From NCBI GenBank assembly GCA_024640345.1, contig JAHEFD010000003.1, positions 56,620-120,619 of the forward strand: a DNA stretch of 64,000 bases, written 5' to 3'. Positions 36,259 to 44,839 of the stretch are shown here, one piece after another. This DNA is from Woeseiaceae bacterium. Its GTDB lineage: Bacteria > Pseudomonadota > Gammaproteobacteria > Steroidobacterales > Woeseiaceae. A program made the translations under genes and the position numbers. The first letter of the stretch is position 1. Each line of letters opens with the position of its first letter. The notes under the pieces were generated by a model. It searched no databases, had not been told where the DNA came from, and saw only the letters and a program-made list of their open reading frames with translations.

Positions 36259-38655
36259 ATGATTGACTTTGAAAAACTGGGTTCGTTTTATCTGGGGAAG
36301 CGGCACGACGTAGGCGCGGATAAAGCCACTGACGACGTCGTGCTATACGATGCCAAGGACCTGACGACGCACGCTGTGATTATCGGTATGACCGGGTCCG
36401 GCAAGACCGGACTCGGCATCGGTATCCTGGAAGAGGCCGCGATGGACAACATCCCCGTCATCGCGATCGACCCCAAAGGTGACCTCGGCAACCTGATGCT
36501 GACCTTCCCTGAGTTTTCGCCATCGGATTTTCAGCCGTGGATCAATACGCGCGCCGCAAGTGACAAAGGACAGACGCCCGAGGAATACGCCGCAGCACAA
36601 GCCGCACTCTGGAAGAAGGGACTTTCCGAATGGGGCCAGGACGGTGACCGTATCGCAAGATTTCGCGAAAAGTCCGATGTCGCTATTTACACACCCGGCA
36701 GCAATGCCGGTCAGCCGGTCTCGGTTCTACAGTCGTTTTCTGCGCCACCACCGTCGCTGCTGGAAGATGCGGATCTCTATCGCGAACGTATCCAGGCCAC
36801 GGCGACCGGTATTCTCTCGCTACTCGGCATTGACGCAGATCCCATCAGCAGTCGAGAGCACATCCTGCTCTCGCAGATTCTTGATCACTACTGGCAGGAT
36901 GGACGCGGCCTCGATATTGCCTCGCTGATCGCCGCCATCCAGTCACCACCGATTTCGAAGATCGGTGTCATGGATATCGAGTCTTTTTACCCTTCCAACG
37001 ATCGTTTCGCGCTTGCCATGCGACTCAACAACCTGCTTGCCGCACCGGGCTTCAGCGTCTGGATGGAAGGTGAAGCACTCGACGCCGGTCGGCTGCTGTA
37101 CACGGAGTCAGGCAAACCTCGAATCTCGATCATGTCCATCGCACATCTCGACGACAACGAACGAATGTTCTTCGTTGCCATGTTGTTGAACGACCTGATC
37201 GGCTGGATGCGCGCACAGCAGGGCACCTCGAGCCTGCGCGCCATTCTCTACATGGATGAAATCTTCGGCTACATGCCGCCAGTGGCCAACCCGCCGACGA
37301 AGCGTCTCCTCCTGACCTTGTTGAAGCAGGCTCGCGCCTATGGTCTCGGGCTGGTCCTGGCAACGCAAAACCCGGTCGACCTCGACTACAAGGGCCTTTC
37401 GAATACGGGAACCTGGTTCATCGGGCGACTGCAGACCGAGCGCGATAAAGCTCGCGTTATGGAGGGACTGGAAGGTGCCAGCCAGGGCGGCAAGTTTAAT
37501 CGCCAGCAGATGGAGCAGACGCTTGCTGGCCTCGGTAAACGGCGTTTCCTCCTGCATAACGTCCACGAGGACGAGGCTGTTGTTTTCAACACCCGCTGGG
37601 TGATGTCTTACCTTGCCGGCCCGATGACTCGAGATCAGATCAAGGCTCTGATGTCGGACAGGAAGGCAGTCGCGACAAGTGAGTTACCCGCCCCGGCAAC
37701 CAGGCCTTCCGAGCGAGGCGGGGATGCGCCCGTGCTCGCGCCGGGAATAAAGCAATATTTCGTTCATGGCTCCGGAGAAAGGCTGCAGTATTTCCCGCGA
37801 CTGGTCGCGGCGGCAGATATTACCTTCGGCAGTTCACGCCATAACCTGAACGAACGACGTGAATGCTTGTTTACTGTTGAGTTTGAAGACGGACCAGTTG
37901 CCGTCAACTGGGATAACGCTGAGCCGCTCGCCCTGTCAACCGACGACCTCGTCGACGTTGGCCAGGAAGAAGCCAGGTTCGCAGAATGTCCCGCGGCAGC
38001 AGCCAATAGCAAGAATTACACCGGGTGGAGTCGCGACTTCAATCGCTGGGTGCGGCAAAACGAAGTCATCACCCTTTACAGCAGCAGTAAATACGGCCTT
38101 AACTCGGATGCTGGTGAAACTGAGGGCGATTTCCGGATCCGCCTTCAATTGTTGGCGAACGAGAAGCGCGACCTGGCCGTTGGCAAGCTTAGAAAACGAT
38201 ATGCAACGAAGACGACGACCCTGGAGAACAGACTGCTTCGTGCTCAACAGGCCATAGAACGGGAGCAACAGCAATCCAGTAAAAAGAAAATGGATACAGC
38301 CATTTCATTCGGTACCGCTATTCTGGGGGCAGTACTCGGGCGCAAGAAACTGACGAGCACTACCGCCAGCAAGATGGGCACTGCTATTCGCAGTGCGACC
38401 GGCGCACAAAAAGAAGCAGCTGATGTTGCCCGCGCGAAGCAGACAGCAAAGAAGGTCGCCGCTGATCTGGAACAGCTGAACCTCGATTTGGAAAAGGAAG
38501 TCGAAACGCTGGATGACGCCTTCGACGCCCAGGCCGAGGAGTTAACCGAAATCCAGGTCAAGGCGAAGACGACCGATGTCCATGTGCCGATCGTCGGCCT
38601 GATCTGGATGCCGTATCGCGATACGGATGACGGGCGACTGGAGCCAGCCTGGTAA
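36259..38655 (+). CDS. HerA/VirB4-like P-loop ATPase, uncharacterised
   Basis: A 798-residue cytoplasmic ATPase. Walker A is GMTGSGKTGLG (about residues 43-53), followed by IAIDPKGDLGNLMLTF, a Walker B AILYMDEIFGYMPP (about 328-341), and LVLATQNPVDLDYKGLSNTGTWFIGRL with a sensor and arginine-finger-like segment, the order seen in HerA/FtsK ATPases. The C-terminal third is different: a coiled-coil region (residues about 640-780) and an isolated hydrophobic stretch (AISFGTAILGAVLG). The function is unknown; DNA or protein translocation is possible. Confidence 0.8.
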   Translation: MIDFEKLGSFYLGKRHDVGADKATDDVVLYDAKDLTTHAVIIGMTGSGKTGLGIGILEEAAMDNIPVIAIDPKGDLGNLMLTFPEFSPSDFQPWINTRAASDKGQTPEEYAAAQAALWKKGLSEWGQDGDRIARFREKSDVAIYTPGSNAGQPVSVLQSFSAPPPSLLEDADLYRERIQATATGILSLLGIDADPISSREHILLSQILDHYWQDGRGLDIASLIAAIQSPPISKIGVMDIESFYPSNDRFALAMRLNNLLAAPGFSVWMEGEALDAGRLLYTESGKPRISIMSIAHLDDNERMFFVAMLLNDLIGWMRAQQGTSSLRAILYMDEIFGYMPPVANPPTKRLLLTLLKQARAYGLGLVLATQNPVDLDYKGLSNTGTWFIGRLQTERDKARVMEGLEGASQGGKFNRQQMEQTLAGLGKRRFLLHNVHEDEAVVFNTRWVMSYLAGPMTRDQIKALMSDRKAVATSELPAPATRPSERGGDAPVLAPGIKQYFVHGSGERLQYFPRLVAAADITFGSSRHNLNERRECLFTVEFEDGPVAVNWDNAEPLALSTDDLVDVGQEEARFAECPAAAANSKNYTGWSRDFNRWVRQNEVITLYSSSKYGLNSDAGETEGDFRIRLQLLANEKRDLAVGKLRKRYATKTTTLENRLLRAQQAIEREQQQSSKKKMDTAISFGTAILGAVLGRKKLTSTTASKMGTAIRSATGAQKEAADVARAKQTAKKVAADLEQLNLDLEKEVETLDDAFDAQAEELTEIQVKAKTTDVHVPIVGLIWMPYRDTDDGRLEPAW

Positions 38656-38693
38656 TCAAAGCTATCGTTGTTCGATGCAGATGTGTTTTTCGC

Positions 38694-38987
38694 CTACATA
38701 ATCTGTGATGGGCCAAACAGGCTTAACCAGGTCATGACTGCGATGGCGGACACGACATAAATAACAATTCCAACGCCGATTGCCGCAAGTGTTGTTGCCG
38801 GCGAGTATCGTGACAGCAAGGCAAACGTCAAAACGTGTGCAATGAGCAACGACGGAAGCACCGCCATGGCCGCTATAGCAGCGGCGATCGGACCGCCAAG
38901 AATTCCCGCGACAACGAGAATCAGCAGGGAGATGACCAGCGCCGGCACGTAGGGATACCAGGACTTCGTTGGTTCCATATTGCTCAC
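38694..38987 (-). CDS. Small membrane protein, function unknown
   Basis: A 97-residue protein with three hydrophobic segments (YVPALVISLLILVVAGIL, AAAIAAMAVLPSLLIAHVLTFALL, TLAAIGVGIVIYVVSAIAVMTWL). I recognise no family. It is convergent with the HerA-like gene. Confidence 0.6.
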   Translation of the reverse strand: MSNMEPTKSWYPYVPALVISLLILVVAGILGGPIAAAIAAMAVLPSLLIAHVLTFALLSRYSPATTLAAIGVGIVIYVVSAIAVMTWLSLFGPSQIM

Positions 38988-39076
38988 GAGTCACTCGTTG
39001 AATCGGCAGTTGTATGAAAAATCCTGCTGAACGGCGATCTTCTTGTCAACACGTGGTGCTCCTCCTTTGAGCGACC

Positions 39077-39298
39077 TTAACTCAGGCGCGTTACAGTCGG
39101 ATTAAGTGCTGTACACCATTCATGGCAAAGATCGGCCAGGTACATCTCGAGATCTGCTTCGCGAACATCGGCCGGAACGATAATATCCGGTGCCGGTCTT
39201 CGTTTGCCTTCTTCGCCAACATAGAAAAGCTTCCAGCCCTCCAGGGTTTGCATTGCGACAACGGGCCGGCCAAATACGTCCAGTTTGATTGATTGCAT
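39077..39298 (-). CDS. Small conserved-looking protein, function unknown
   Basis: A 73-residue cytoplasmic protein: MQSIKLDVFGRPVVAMQTLEG, then LFYVGEEGKRRPAPDIIVPADV and LEMYLADLCHEW. The pattern of a short beta sheet followed by an acidic helix with HEW looks like a small folded domain, not a chance frame. It is co-directional with the Kazal protein, 27 nt downstream of it. Confidence 0.6.
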   Translation of the reverse strand: MQSIKLDVFGRPVVAMQTLEGWKLFYVGEEGKRRPAPDIIVPADVREADLEMYLADLCHEWCTALNPTVTRLS

Positions 39299-39325
39299 AA
39301 GCGGCGAATTAAACCTGGCGGGAAG

Positions 39326-40306
39326 TTACTGCCCGACACAGGCACCTGCGTAGGCCAGCGTTTCACCGGCATTTTCAAGCTGGCAATCGTTTTCGTAGGT
39401 CACTCCGTTCAGGCCGCAGACCGGTTGATAAACGCGAGGGCAGTTTCTGCCCTGTGCCTCGCAAAGGCCCGCGTGCATGATGCGTGCACCGGCGCGCTCC
39501 GCAAGACAGGCGTTGCCATAGGTTCGGTCGTCTGCGCCACAGACAGGTACGTACATCTTGGGGCAGGCTCTCATGTTGCACGCACCTTCCGTAACCAGGT
39601 CGACGCCGGCAGCCTGGGCCTGGCACGCGTTGTCATAACTGGTGCCGTCCGGTCCGCAAACCGGCATGAAAACCTCCGGACAATTGTTGACATCGCATAT
39701 GCCGGCTCGCTGAACCGGTATGCGTTCCACCTCGGCCTCACAACGATTTCGATACGTTCTCGCGTTGACGCCACAAACCGGATCGTAATCTGCCGGACAG
39801 CCCGACCCGAGGCAGGCGCCGAGATCGGCGACTTCTATCCCCGCGGCGGCAGCGAAACAAACATTGCTGTAGGTATTTCCGTCGGCACCACAAACCGGCG
39901 CGAATTCGTCCGGGCAACTCTTGATATCCGTAGCGCAGGCGCCCGGCGTAACTTCCTCAAGTCCTTCAGCTGCGGCGAGGCACTCATTTGCGTAGGTATT
40001 GCCATCGGAACCACAAACCGGCGCGAACGTCTCCGGACAGAGCAAATCTGCAACACGGGTGTCGTCCGCCAGTGCCGCCGGTGGGCACTCTCCCATACTC
40101 GCCACGCCAATACCGGCTGCACCAGCAACGCAGTCGTTGCTGTAGGTCTTGCCATCTTCGCCACAAACCGGGTCGTATTGCATTGTGCAGGCGACGGGAG
40201 CTTCTCCCTGCTCTGCTTTTTCCTGCGCATGAACGAACACGAGAAGAAAGAGAACAAGTGCGATAGAGGCCGATAATTGGTGCCGAAGATTCATAGATTT
40301 TTTCAT
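39326..40306 (-). CDS. Secreted seven-domain Kazal-type protease inhibitor
   Basis: A 326-residue protein with a signal peptide (LRHQLSASIALVLFLLVFVHA) and seven tandem Kazal-like repeats of about 38-45 residues. Each has the core CxxxFxPVCGxDGxTYxNxC followed by a last Cys, that is four cysteines instead of the classical six. Aligning with the ovomucoid loop CTLEYRPLCG, the predicted P1 residues from domain 1 to 7 are Met, Glu, Asp, Ala, Glu, Lys and Arg, so several protease types may be targeted. No protease gene is adjacent. Bacterial Kazal proteins are little studied. Confidence 0.9.
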   Translation of the reverse strand: MKKSMNLRHQLSASIALVLFLLVFVHAQEKAEQGEAPVACTMQYDPVCGEDGKTYSNDCVAGAAGIGVASMGECPPAALADDTRVADLLCPETFAPVCGSDGNTYANECLAAAEGLEEVTPGACATDIKSCPDEFAPVCGADGNTYSNVCFAAAAGIEVADLGACLGSGCPADYDPVCGVNARTYRNRCEAEVERIPVQRAGICDVNNCPEVFMPVCGPDGTSYDNACQAQAAGVDLVTEGACNMRACPKMYVPVCGADDRTYGNACLAERAGARIMHAGLCEAQGRNCPRVYQPVCGLNGVTYENDCQLENAGETLAYAGACVGQ

Positions 40307-40351
40307 TGCCCTGGAGTGAAGTGATTTTAGACGCTATTGACGCCCGCTTGT

Positions 40352-40972
40352 TCAATTCCTGGCGACTGCCGATCCCCAATAGTTATAGCAAAGCACCCGC
40401 AAACCCGGTATGTACATTCGCTCATCGGTCTGCAGCTTGAATCCCCCGGCTTCGAGCAGGGCTGGAATGTCCCTGTTGACGTTGCAGCCACCGGCAACCT
40501 TCCGCCAGGCTGGATTTATCCGGTTCTGCCAACGCAGCACCTCTTCGTCCGGCGCCTTGCCATGCTCGCAGAATAACAACCGGCCGCCCGGTTTCAGCAC
40601 CCGCCGCATGCCCTCGAGAGCAGCAATCGCATCGGGAATTGTGCACAAGGAATAAGTTACCAGGACAGTATCGGCGCAATTCGAATCCAGCGGAATTTCC
40701 TCGCCCGGCAATTCGATAAATTCAATATCGATGCTTGATGCGTCTACCAGCGGTTGTGCCTTGGCCCGCATTCCTTTCGACGGCTCCAGGCCCCAGATTT
40801 TTTCCACTTTGCTCGCGTCGTAAAACGGTACATTCAGGCCGCTGCCAAAACCGATTTCCAGGACCCGGCCCTCGGCCAACGGCACAATTTTCTGTCGTTG
40901 CTTCTGATTCGGGCTTGAGGAACAGAGTTTGTTGACAATGTGTGGAAGAATGCGCTCATCGTAAAATTTCAT
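40352..40972 (-). CDS. Class I SAM-dependent methyltransferase
   Basis: A 206-residue Rossmann methyltransferase with motif I VLEIGFGSGLNVPFY, GLEPSKGMRAKA, and the post-I acidic loop DTVLVTYSLCTIPD, then LKPGGRLLFCEHG. The N-terminus MKFYDERILPHIVNKLCSS and the W-N-R-I-N-P segment resemble the UbiE/METTL7-like group. The substrate is unknown. It lies 4 nt downstream of yibQ, so probably in the envC-ctpA-yibQ transcript. Confidence 0.85.
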   Translation of the reverse strand: MKFYDERILPHIVNKLCSSSPNQKQRQKIVPLAEGRVLEIGFGSGLNVPFYDASKVEKIWGLEPSKGMRAKAQPLVDASSIDIEFIELPGEEIPLDSNCADTVLVTYSLCTIPDAIAALEGMRRVLKPGGRLLFCEHGKAPDEEVLRWQNRINPAWRKVAGGCNVNRDIPALLEAGGFKLQTDERMYIPGLRVLCYNYWGSAVARN

Positions 40973-40976
40973 CGCT

Positions 40977-41753
40977 CTACTCCGCCGATGCCCGACCCGG
41001 TGTGCTGGCCGGACGGTTGGTCAGTGCAATCAACTCGCTGATCCTGGTCAGGTCGTAACCATCCTCCTGCAGGCTCGGCAGGGCCTCCTCGAGGTAATCG
41101 AGTGTCGTCGGATAAGGGTGCGCAATTCCGACAGCATAGCCATGTTGACGGGCCAGTTTCTTAAGTCGTGCAAACTCACGTTCGACCGTTCCCGGCATCG
41201 TATCGGGGTCGAGAAAAACATCTCGTTTTAACGCCGGAACGCCACGTTCGTGTGCAATGCTTAATGCGACGCTGCTGGCTGTCGTATAGCTGTCGACGAA
41301 GAAAAGGTTTCCCTGTTTCTCTATTTCCTCCATGAGCCAGGCCATGTGTCCCGGATGGCGGGTCAACAAGCTCCCGCGATGGCTGTTGACGCCGATTACA
41401 TGCGGGATTGACTCGAAGCTACCCGCAAATGAACTGGAAAACTGCTGACGACTCATGTCGAGCAACAGGCTTCCGGGCTCTACGTGGTCCCGGTCCTTTT
41501 CAGCCTGTAGCGGCAAGTGAAGCAAAACTTCCTTCCCGTCGGCATAAGCCGTTTCGGCCAGATAGGTTGCCCGGGGCGTGTCTGGCAGGATCGCGTAAGC
41601 AATCGGGCCCGGCAGGTTGATCGCCCGCTCTCCGGCGAGCCGCTCGTACCCTAGATCATCAATAATGATCGCAATGCGGGGAGGCGCGTCATCAGCCTGT
41701 GCCTGAATTGAAAGACAAGCAATCGCGATCAGGACGACTCGCAAGAGATGCAT
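40977..41753 (-). CDS. yibQ: Divergent polysaccharide deacetylase family protein (YibQ-like)
   Basis: A 258-residue periplasmic protein from MHLLRVVLIAIACLSIQAQADD, a signal peptide; the open frame upstream is within ctpA. The NodB-like fold is shown by IAIIIDDLGYERLAGERAINLPGPIAYAILPDTP, the conserved EVLLHLPLQ, GVNSHRGSLLT and the terminal AHPYPTTLDYL. It follows ctpA by 4 nt. The envC-ctpA-yibQ order supports a role in cell-wall turnover. Confidence 0.9.
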   Translation of the reverse strand: MHLLRVVLIAIACLSIQAQADDAPPRIAIIIDDLGYERLAGERAINLPGPIAYAILPDTPRATYLAETAYADGKEVLLHLPLQAEKDRDHVEPGSLLLDMSRQQFSSSFAGSFESIPHVIGVNSHRGSLLTRHPGHMAWLMEEIEKQGNLFFVDSYTTASSVALSIAHERGVPALKRDVFLDPDTMPGTVEREFARLKKLARQHGYAVGIAHPYPTTLDYLEEALPSLQEDGYDLTRISELIALTNRPASTPGRASAE

Positions 41754-41757
41754 GGCG

Positions 41758-43044
41758 CTAATTGGCTGCCCGTGAATGCAAAACGGGACGATTGCGCAAG
41801 ATCTCCAGCGCCTCCGCCAGTTGCGGGTCACCTTCACGGTCAAGCGCCGAATTCAGGCTTTGGTTCGGATGCTGGCCGGACCCTTCCACCAACACATCCG
41901 GCTGAACGCCTGTTTCATTGATCGAATCGCCCGACGGAGTGAAATAATGCGATGTCGTTAACTTGATGGCACGACCCCTGGACAAAGGCATCACGGTCTG
42001 CACCAGTCCCTTGCCAAATGTTCGTGTGCCGACGATCGTCGCACGCTGATGATCCTGCAGGGCGCCAGCGACAATTTCGGAAGCCGAAGCAGAGCCACGA
42101 TTGACCAGGACTGCGATTGCGGCACCGTCAAGGATATCGCCATGTCGCGCTTCCCTGACGAAGCGCGATTCAGGTGTGCGTCCCTCGGCGGACACGATAA
42201 TGCCTTCGTCGAGGAACAGGTCCGAAATGTCGACCGCGGAGTCCAGTATTCCGCCCGGGTTGTTGCGCAGGTCGAGGATCATTCCGGTCAGCATGTTGCC
42301 GGTCTCATGCTGCGCACTTTCCATCATTTCGTCGATCGCGAGCCGAACCTCATCGGCAGTCGTGTCATTGAACTGGCTCAGCCGCAGGTACGCTATGGAT
42401 CGGTCGAGAATTTCATGGCGCACACTGGCAACCTGAATTTTCTGTCGCGTCAGATGAAATGTCAGGGGGTCATCGTAATTGTCGCGGCGAACACGAATCT
42501 CAACCGGCGTCCCTGGGCGACCGCGCAGTTTGTCTATTGTTTCGTTGAGGTCGTTTGCGGTGATGACGATGCCGTCAACATCGATGATCTCGTCGCCAGC
42601 CTCGACACCGGCTTTCTGCGCCGGAGTACCGTCTATGGGCGCAATTACCATTACCGCACCATCCGCTACGCTCACTTCAAGGCCAACGCCGGAATAGCGT
42701 CCGCTGGTGCTGGCACGAATGTCCTGGTATTCACCGGCATCGAGATAGGCCGAATGACGATCAAGATCGCCGACCATCCCGCGAATAGCGTTTTCCAGCA
42801 GCACGGCTTCGTCGACAGGTTCTACATAATCGCGCTTGACGCGCTCCATCACTTCGGCCAGCAGCTGCGCCTGGTCCAGGGCCAGCTCTTCCCCGGAGAG
42901 GTTTTTTCGTTCGGCAAGCAGGCCACCGCCAATCGACAACCCGCCACCAAGGACAGTGCCGACGACAAGGACCAGGACTGCTCTTGTTTTAAGGGAGGTC
43001 ACGGAATTGAGCGGGCCTTTGAAATGGACGATCGACCTTATCAT
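41758..43044 (-). CDS. ctpA: S41 family carboxy-terminal processing protease
   Basis: A 428-residue periplasmic serine protease. An N-terminal membrane anchor (TRAVLVLVVGTVLGGGLSIGG) precedes the CTP N-domain, a PDZ domain (YSGVGLEVSVADGAVMVIAPIDGTPAQKAGVEAGDEIIDVDG, about residues 95-140), and the catalytic Ser-Lys dyad in NRGSASASEIVAGALQD and RTFGKGLVQTV. It lies directly downstream of envC, as in many gammaproteobacteria, consistent with trimming of murein-hydrolase regulators. Confidence 0.94.
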   Translation of the reverse strand: MIRSIVHFKGPLNSVTSLKTRAVLVLVVGTVLGGGLSIGGGLLAERKNLSGEELALDQAQLLAEVMERVKRDYVEPVDEAVLLENAIRGMVGDLDRHSAYLDAGEYQDIRASTSGRYSGVGLEVSVADGAVMVIAPIDGTPAQKAGVEAGDEIIDVDGIVITANDLNETIDKLRGRPGTPVEIRVRRDNYDDPLTFHLTRQKIQVASVRHEILDRSIAYLRLSQFNDTTADEVRLAIDEMMESAQHETGNMLTGMILDLRNNPGGILDSAVDISDLFLDEGIIVSAEGRTPESRFVREARHGDILDGAAIAVLVNRGSASASEIVAGALQDHQRATIVGTRTFGKGLVQTVMPLSRGRAIKLTTSHYFTPSGDSINETGVQPDVLVEGSGQHPNQSLNSALDREGDPQLAEALEILRNRPVLHSRAAN

Positions 43045-43099
43045 ATAGCGCCCGGATTGCTAATGAACCAGCCGCCTTATCGCGGCATCCGCAGCCGAT

Positions 43100-44269
43100 T
43101 CAGCCGGTCTTGGGTTGGCGGGAGACCCAGGTCCTGGGGTTCACGGGTTTCGCGCCCTGCCGAACCTCGAAATAGAGACCTGTCTGTTGCTGCCCACCGC
43201 TGTCGCCCACCGTTGCGATAACGTCTCCGGGCGCGACCCAGTCCCCGGCACTCTTCAGCGTTGTTTCGTTGTACCCGTAAAGGGTCATGAATCCATCGCC
43301 GTGATCCACGATGACCAGCAAGCCCATACCCGCCAACCAGTCCGCAAACACGACCCGGCCATGATATATGGCGCGCACCTCCCGGCCGCGTGGTGCTGAC
43401 AGGACGACGCCATTCCATTTCAGGCCACCCGCCCTCGGTTGGCCGAAGTCATGAACAAGGCTACCGGCGATCGGCCAGGTGAGCTTGCCGCGCAAGGTAC
43501 CAAACGGTTCCTCCGAGGTAATCGGATAGTCAGACAGAATGCTGGTCAACTCTGCGATCAGTCGCGCCAGGTCCTGTTCCTGTGCGGCGAGCCGATTGAT
43601 TTCAGAGCCCTCCTCGTCGATCCGGGCCTTCAGTGCGACAAGCAGTTCTTGCCGCTTTTCCTGTGCCACATTGAGTTCCGACAACTCCGCATAGCGAGCA
43701 CGCGCCAACCCGTCCAGGCGGCTTTCCTCCTTCGAGACCTGTTCCCTGAGATTGGAAAGTTCTGCGATATGGGCATTCACCGCGGCAATATTTTCGCCAC
43801 GATACTCACTCATGTAACGGTAGTAGGTCATCAGTCGGCCAAGCGTTGCGGGATCGTGCTGGTTGAGCAGCAATTTGATTCGTTCCTGGCTCCCGCTGGT
43901 ATAGGCAGCCACTACCTGGGACTCCAGCTGACCCGTTTCCACCCGCAGCTCTGCCTCCCGGCTCACCAGCTCTGCATCCAGTTCGGCCTTTTTCTTTTCG
44001 CTGAAATCCCGTTGCCGCTCCAGCTCCCGGAGATGCGTTCGCTTCTCAGCGATCAGGACCTCTGATGACTGGAGTTCTCCGGTGATGCGGTCACGCTCGG
44101 CGGCACGCTTGTCCATGCTGGTTTTGAGGGCGCTGATCTTGTCCCGGACGTTCTCCAGCTCACGTTCCTTGATCTGGGTCAGGTCGTCGTCGTCCTGACC
44201 TTGGGCGGCAGTCCACGGAGCCGCCGTACAAAGGGCAAGAAGCAGGAAGATCCGGGCGGTACGCGTCAT
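43100..44269 (-). CDS. envC: Murein hydrolase activator EnvC
   Basis: EnvC activates the amidases AmiA/AmiB at the septum. The ATG at 44269 (MTRTARIFLLLALCTAAPWTAAQ) supplies a signal peptide, followed by a long coiled coil (about residues 30-250) and a C-terminal LytM/M23 domain (KWNGVVLSAPRGREVRAIYHGRVVFADWLAGMGLLVIVDHGDGFMTLYGYN). The HxH metal site is degenerate (GLYFEVRQ where active enzymes have HLHFEV), as expected for a non-catalytic activator. Length 389. Confidence 0.94.
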   Translation of the reverse strand: MTRTARIFLLLALCTAAPWTAAQGQDDDDLTQIKERELENVRDKISALKTSMDKRAAERDRITGELQSSEVLIAEKRTHLRELERQRDFSEKKKAELDAELVSREAELRVETGQLESQVVAAYTSGSQERIKLLLNQHDPATLGRLMTYYRYMSEYRGENIAAVNAHIAELSNLREQVSKEESRLDGLARARYAELSELNVAQEKRQELLVALKARIDEEGSEINRLAAQEQDLARLIAELTSILSDYPITSEEPFGTLRGKLTWPIAGSLVHDFGQPRAGGLKWNGVVLSAPRGREVRAIYHGRVVFADWLAGMGLLVIVDHGDGFMTLYGYNETTLKSAGDWVAPGDVIATVGDSGGQQQTGLYFEVRQGAKPVNPRTWVSRQPKTG

Positions 44270-44321
44270 GGGCGACAAGTTTACGCAATGCGCTTCAATA
44301 CACCAACGTCTTGCCGGCGCT

Positions 44322-44329
44322 GGTATAAT
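44322..44329 (+). promoter_or_regulatory. Extended -10 promoter of the rhodanese-grxC-secB operon
   Basis: TGGTATAAT gives a perfect TATAAT at 44324-44329 with the TG extension. No matching -35 is seen 17 nt upstream (CACCAA), which an extended -10 tolerates. It lies about 60 nt before the ATG at 44391 and inside the envC-rhodanese divergent gap. Confidence 0.6.
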
Positions 44330-44390
44330 GGCCGATTTGGCCGCACCGCCGCTCGATGAAATGCGGCGCAAGGGTTCACTCGGGAAACCA

Positions 44391-44834
44391 ATGGATACAT
44401 ACCTGGAATTTGCATCGAATCACATGATTCTCGTGACCGCGTTGCTGGTCAGTTTTCTGTTTCTGATCTTCACAGAACTGAAACGCAAGGCGAGCGGAAT
44501 CACCAATATCGAACCGCAGGAGGCCGTTAGCCTGATCAATGCCGATGCGGTTGTCATCGACCTTCGCAACGCCGACGCTTTTGCCCGCGGACACATCGTC
44601 AACGCCAAGAATATTCCGTTCGATGAGCTCGAGGCAAACCAGGAAAAACTCGCCAAAATGGCGTCCAAGGCGATCCTCGCTGTATGCGACGCCGGCGTTA
44701 CTTCCTCACGAGCAGTAACGTCATTGCGCAAGTCCGGCATCGAGAGCGTTTACGGACTTAAGGGCGGCATCGCCGCGTGGACGCAGGCGAATCTTCCTTT
44801 GGTCACAGGCAAGAAAACCAAGCGCCGGAAGTAA
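44391..44834 (+). CDS. Membrane-anchored rhodanese-like sulfurtransferase (YibN-like)
   Basis: A 147-residue protein with one N-terminal membrane helix (MILVTALLVSFLFLIFTEL) and a cytoplasmic rhodanese domain. VVIDLRNADAFARGHIVNAKNIPFDEL and the active-site loop VCDAGVTSS (catalytic Cys) followed by YGLKGGIAAWTQANLPLV are present. The ATG at 44391 is chosen because it starts the anchor; the frame opens further upstream. The order rhodanese-grxC-secB-gpsA matches the E. coli yibN locus. Confidence 0.9.
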   Translation: MDTYLEFASNHMILVTALLVSFLFLIFTELKRKASGITNIEPQEAVSLINADAVVIDLRNADAFARGHIVNAKNIPFDELEANQEKLAKMASKAILAVCDAGVTSSRAVTSLRKSGIESVYGLKGGIAAWTQANLPLVTGKKTKRRK

Positions 44835-44839
44835 CTCTC

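Noticed and set aside
39326..40276. Long plus-strand frame opposite the Kazal gene (39293-40276)
   Set aside because: It is a mirror of the Kazal repeats, with no signal peptide or family sequence; the minus-strand protein is clearly the real one.
42049..43221. 390-residue plus-strand frame opposite ctpA
   Set aside because: It is a shadow of the S41 protease gene in a GC-rich region; composition and lack of motifs argue against coding.
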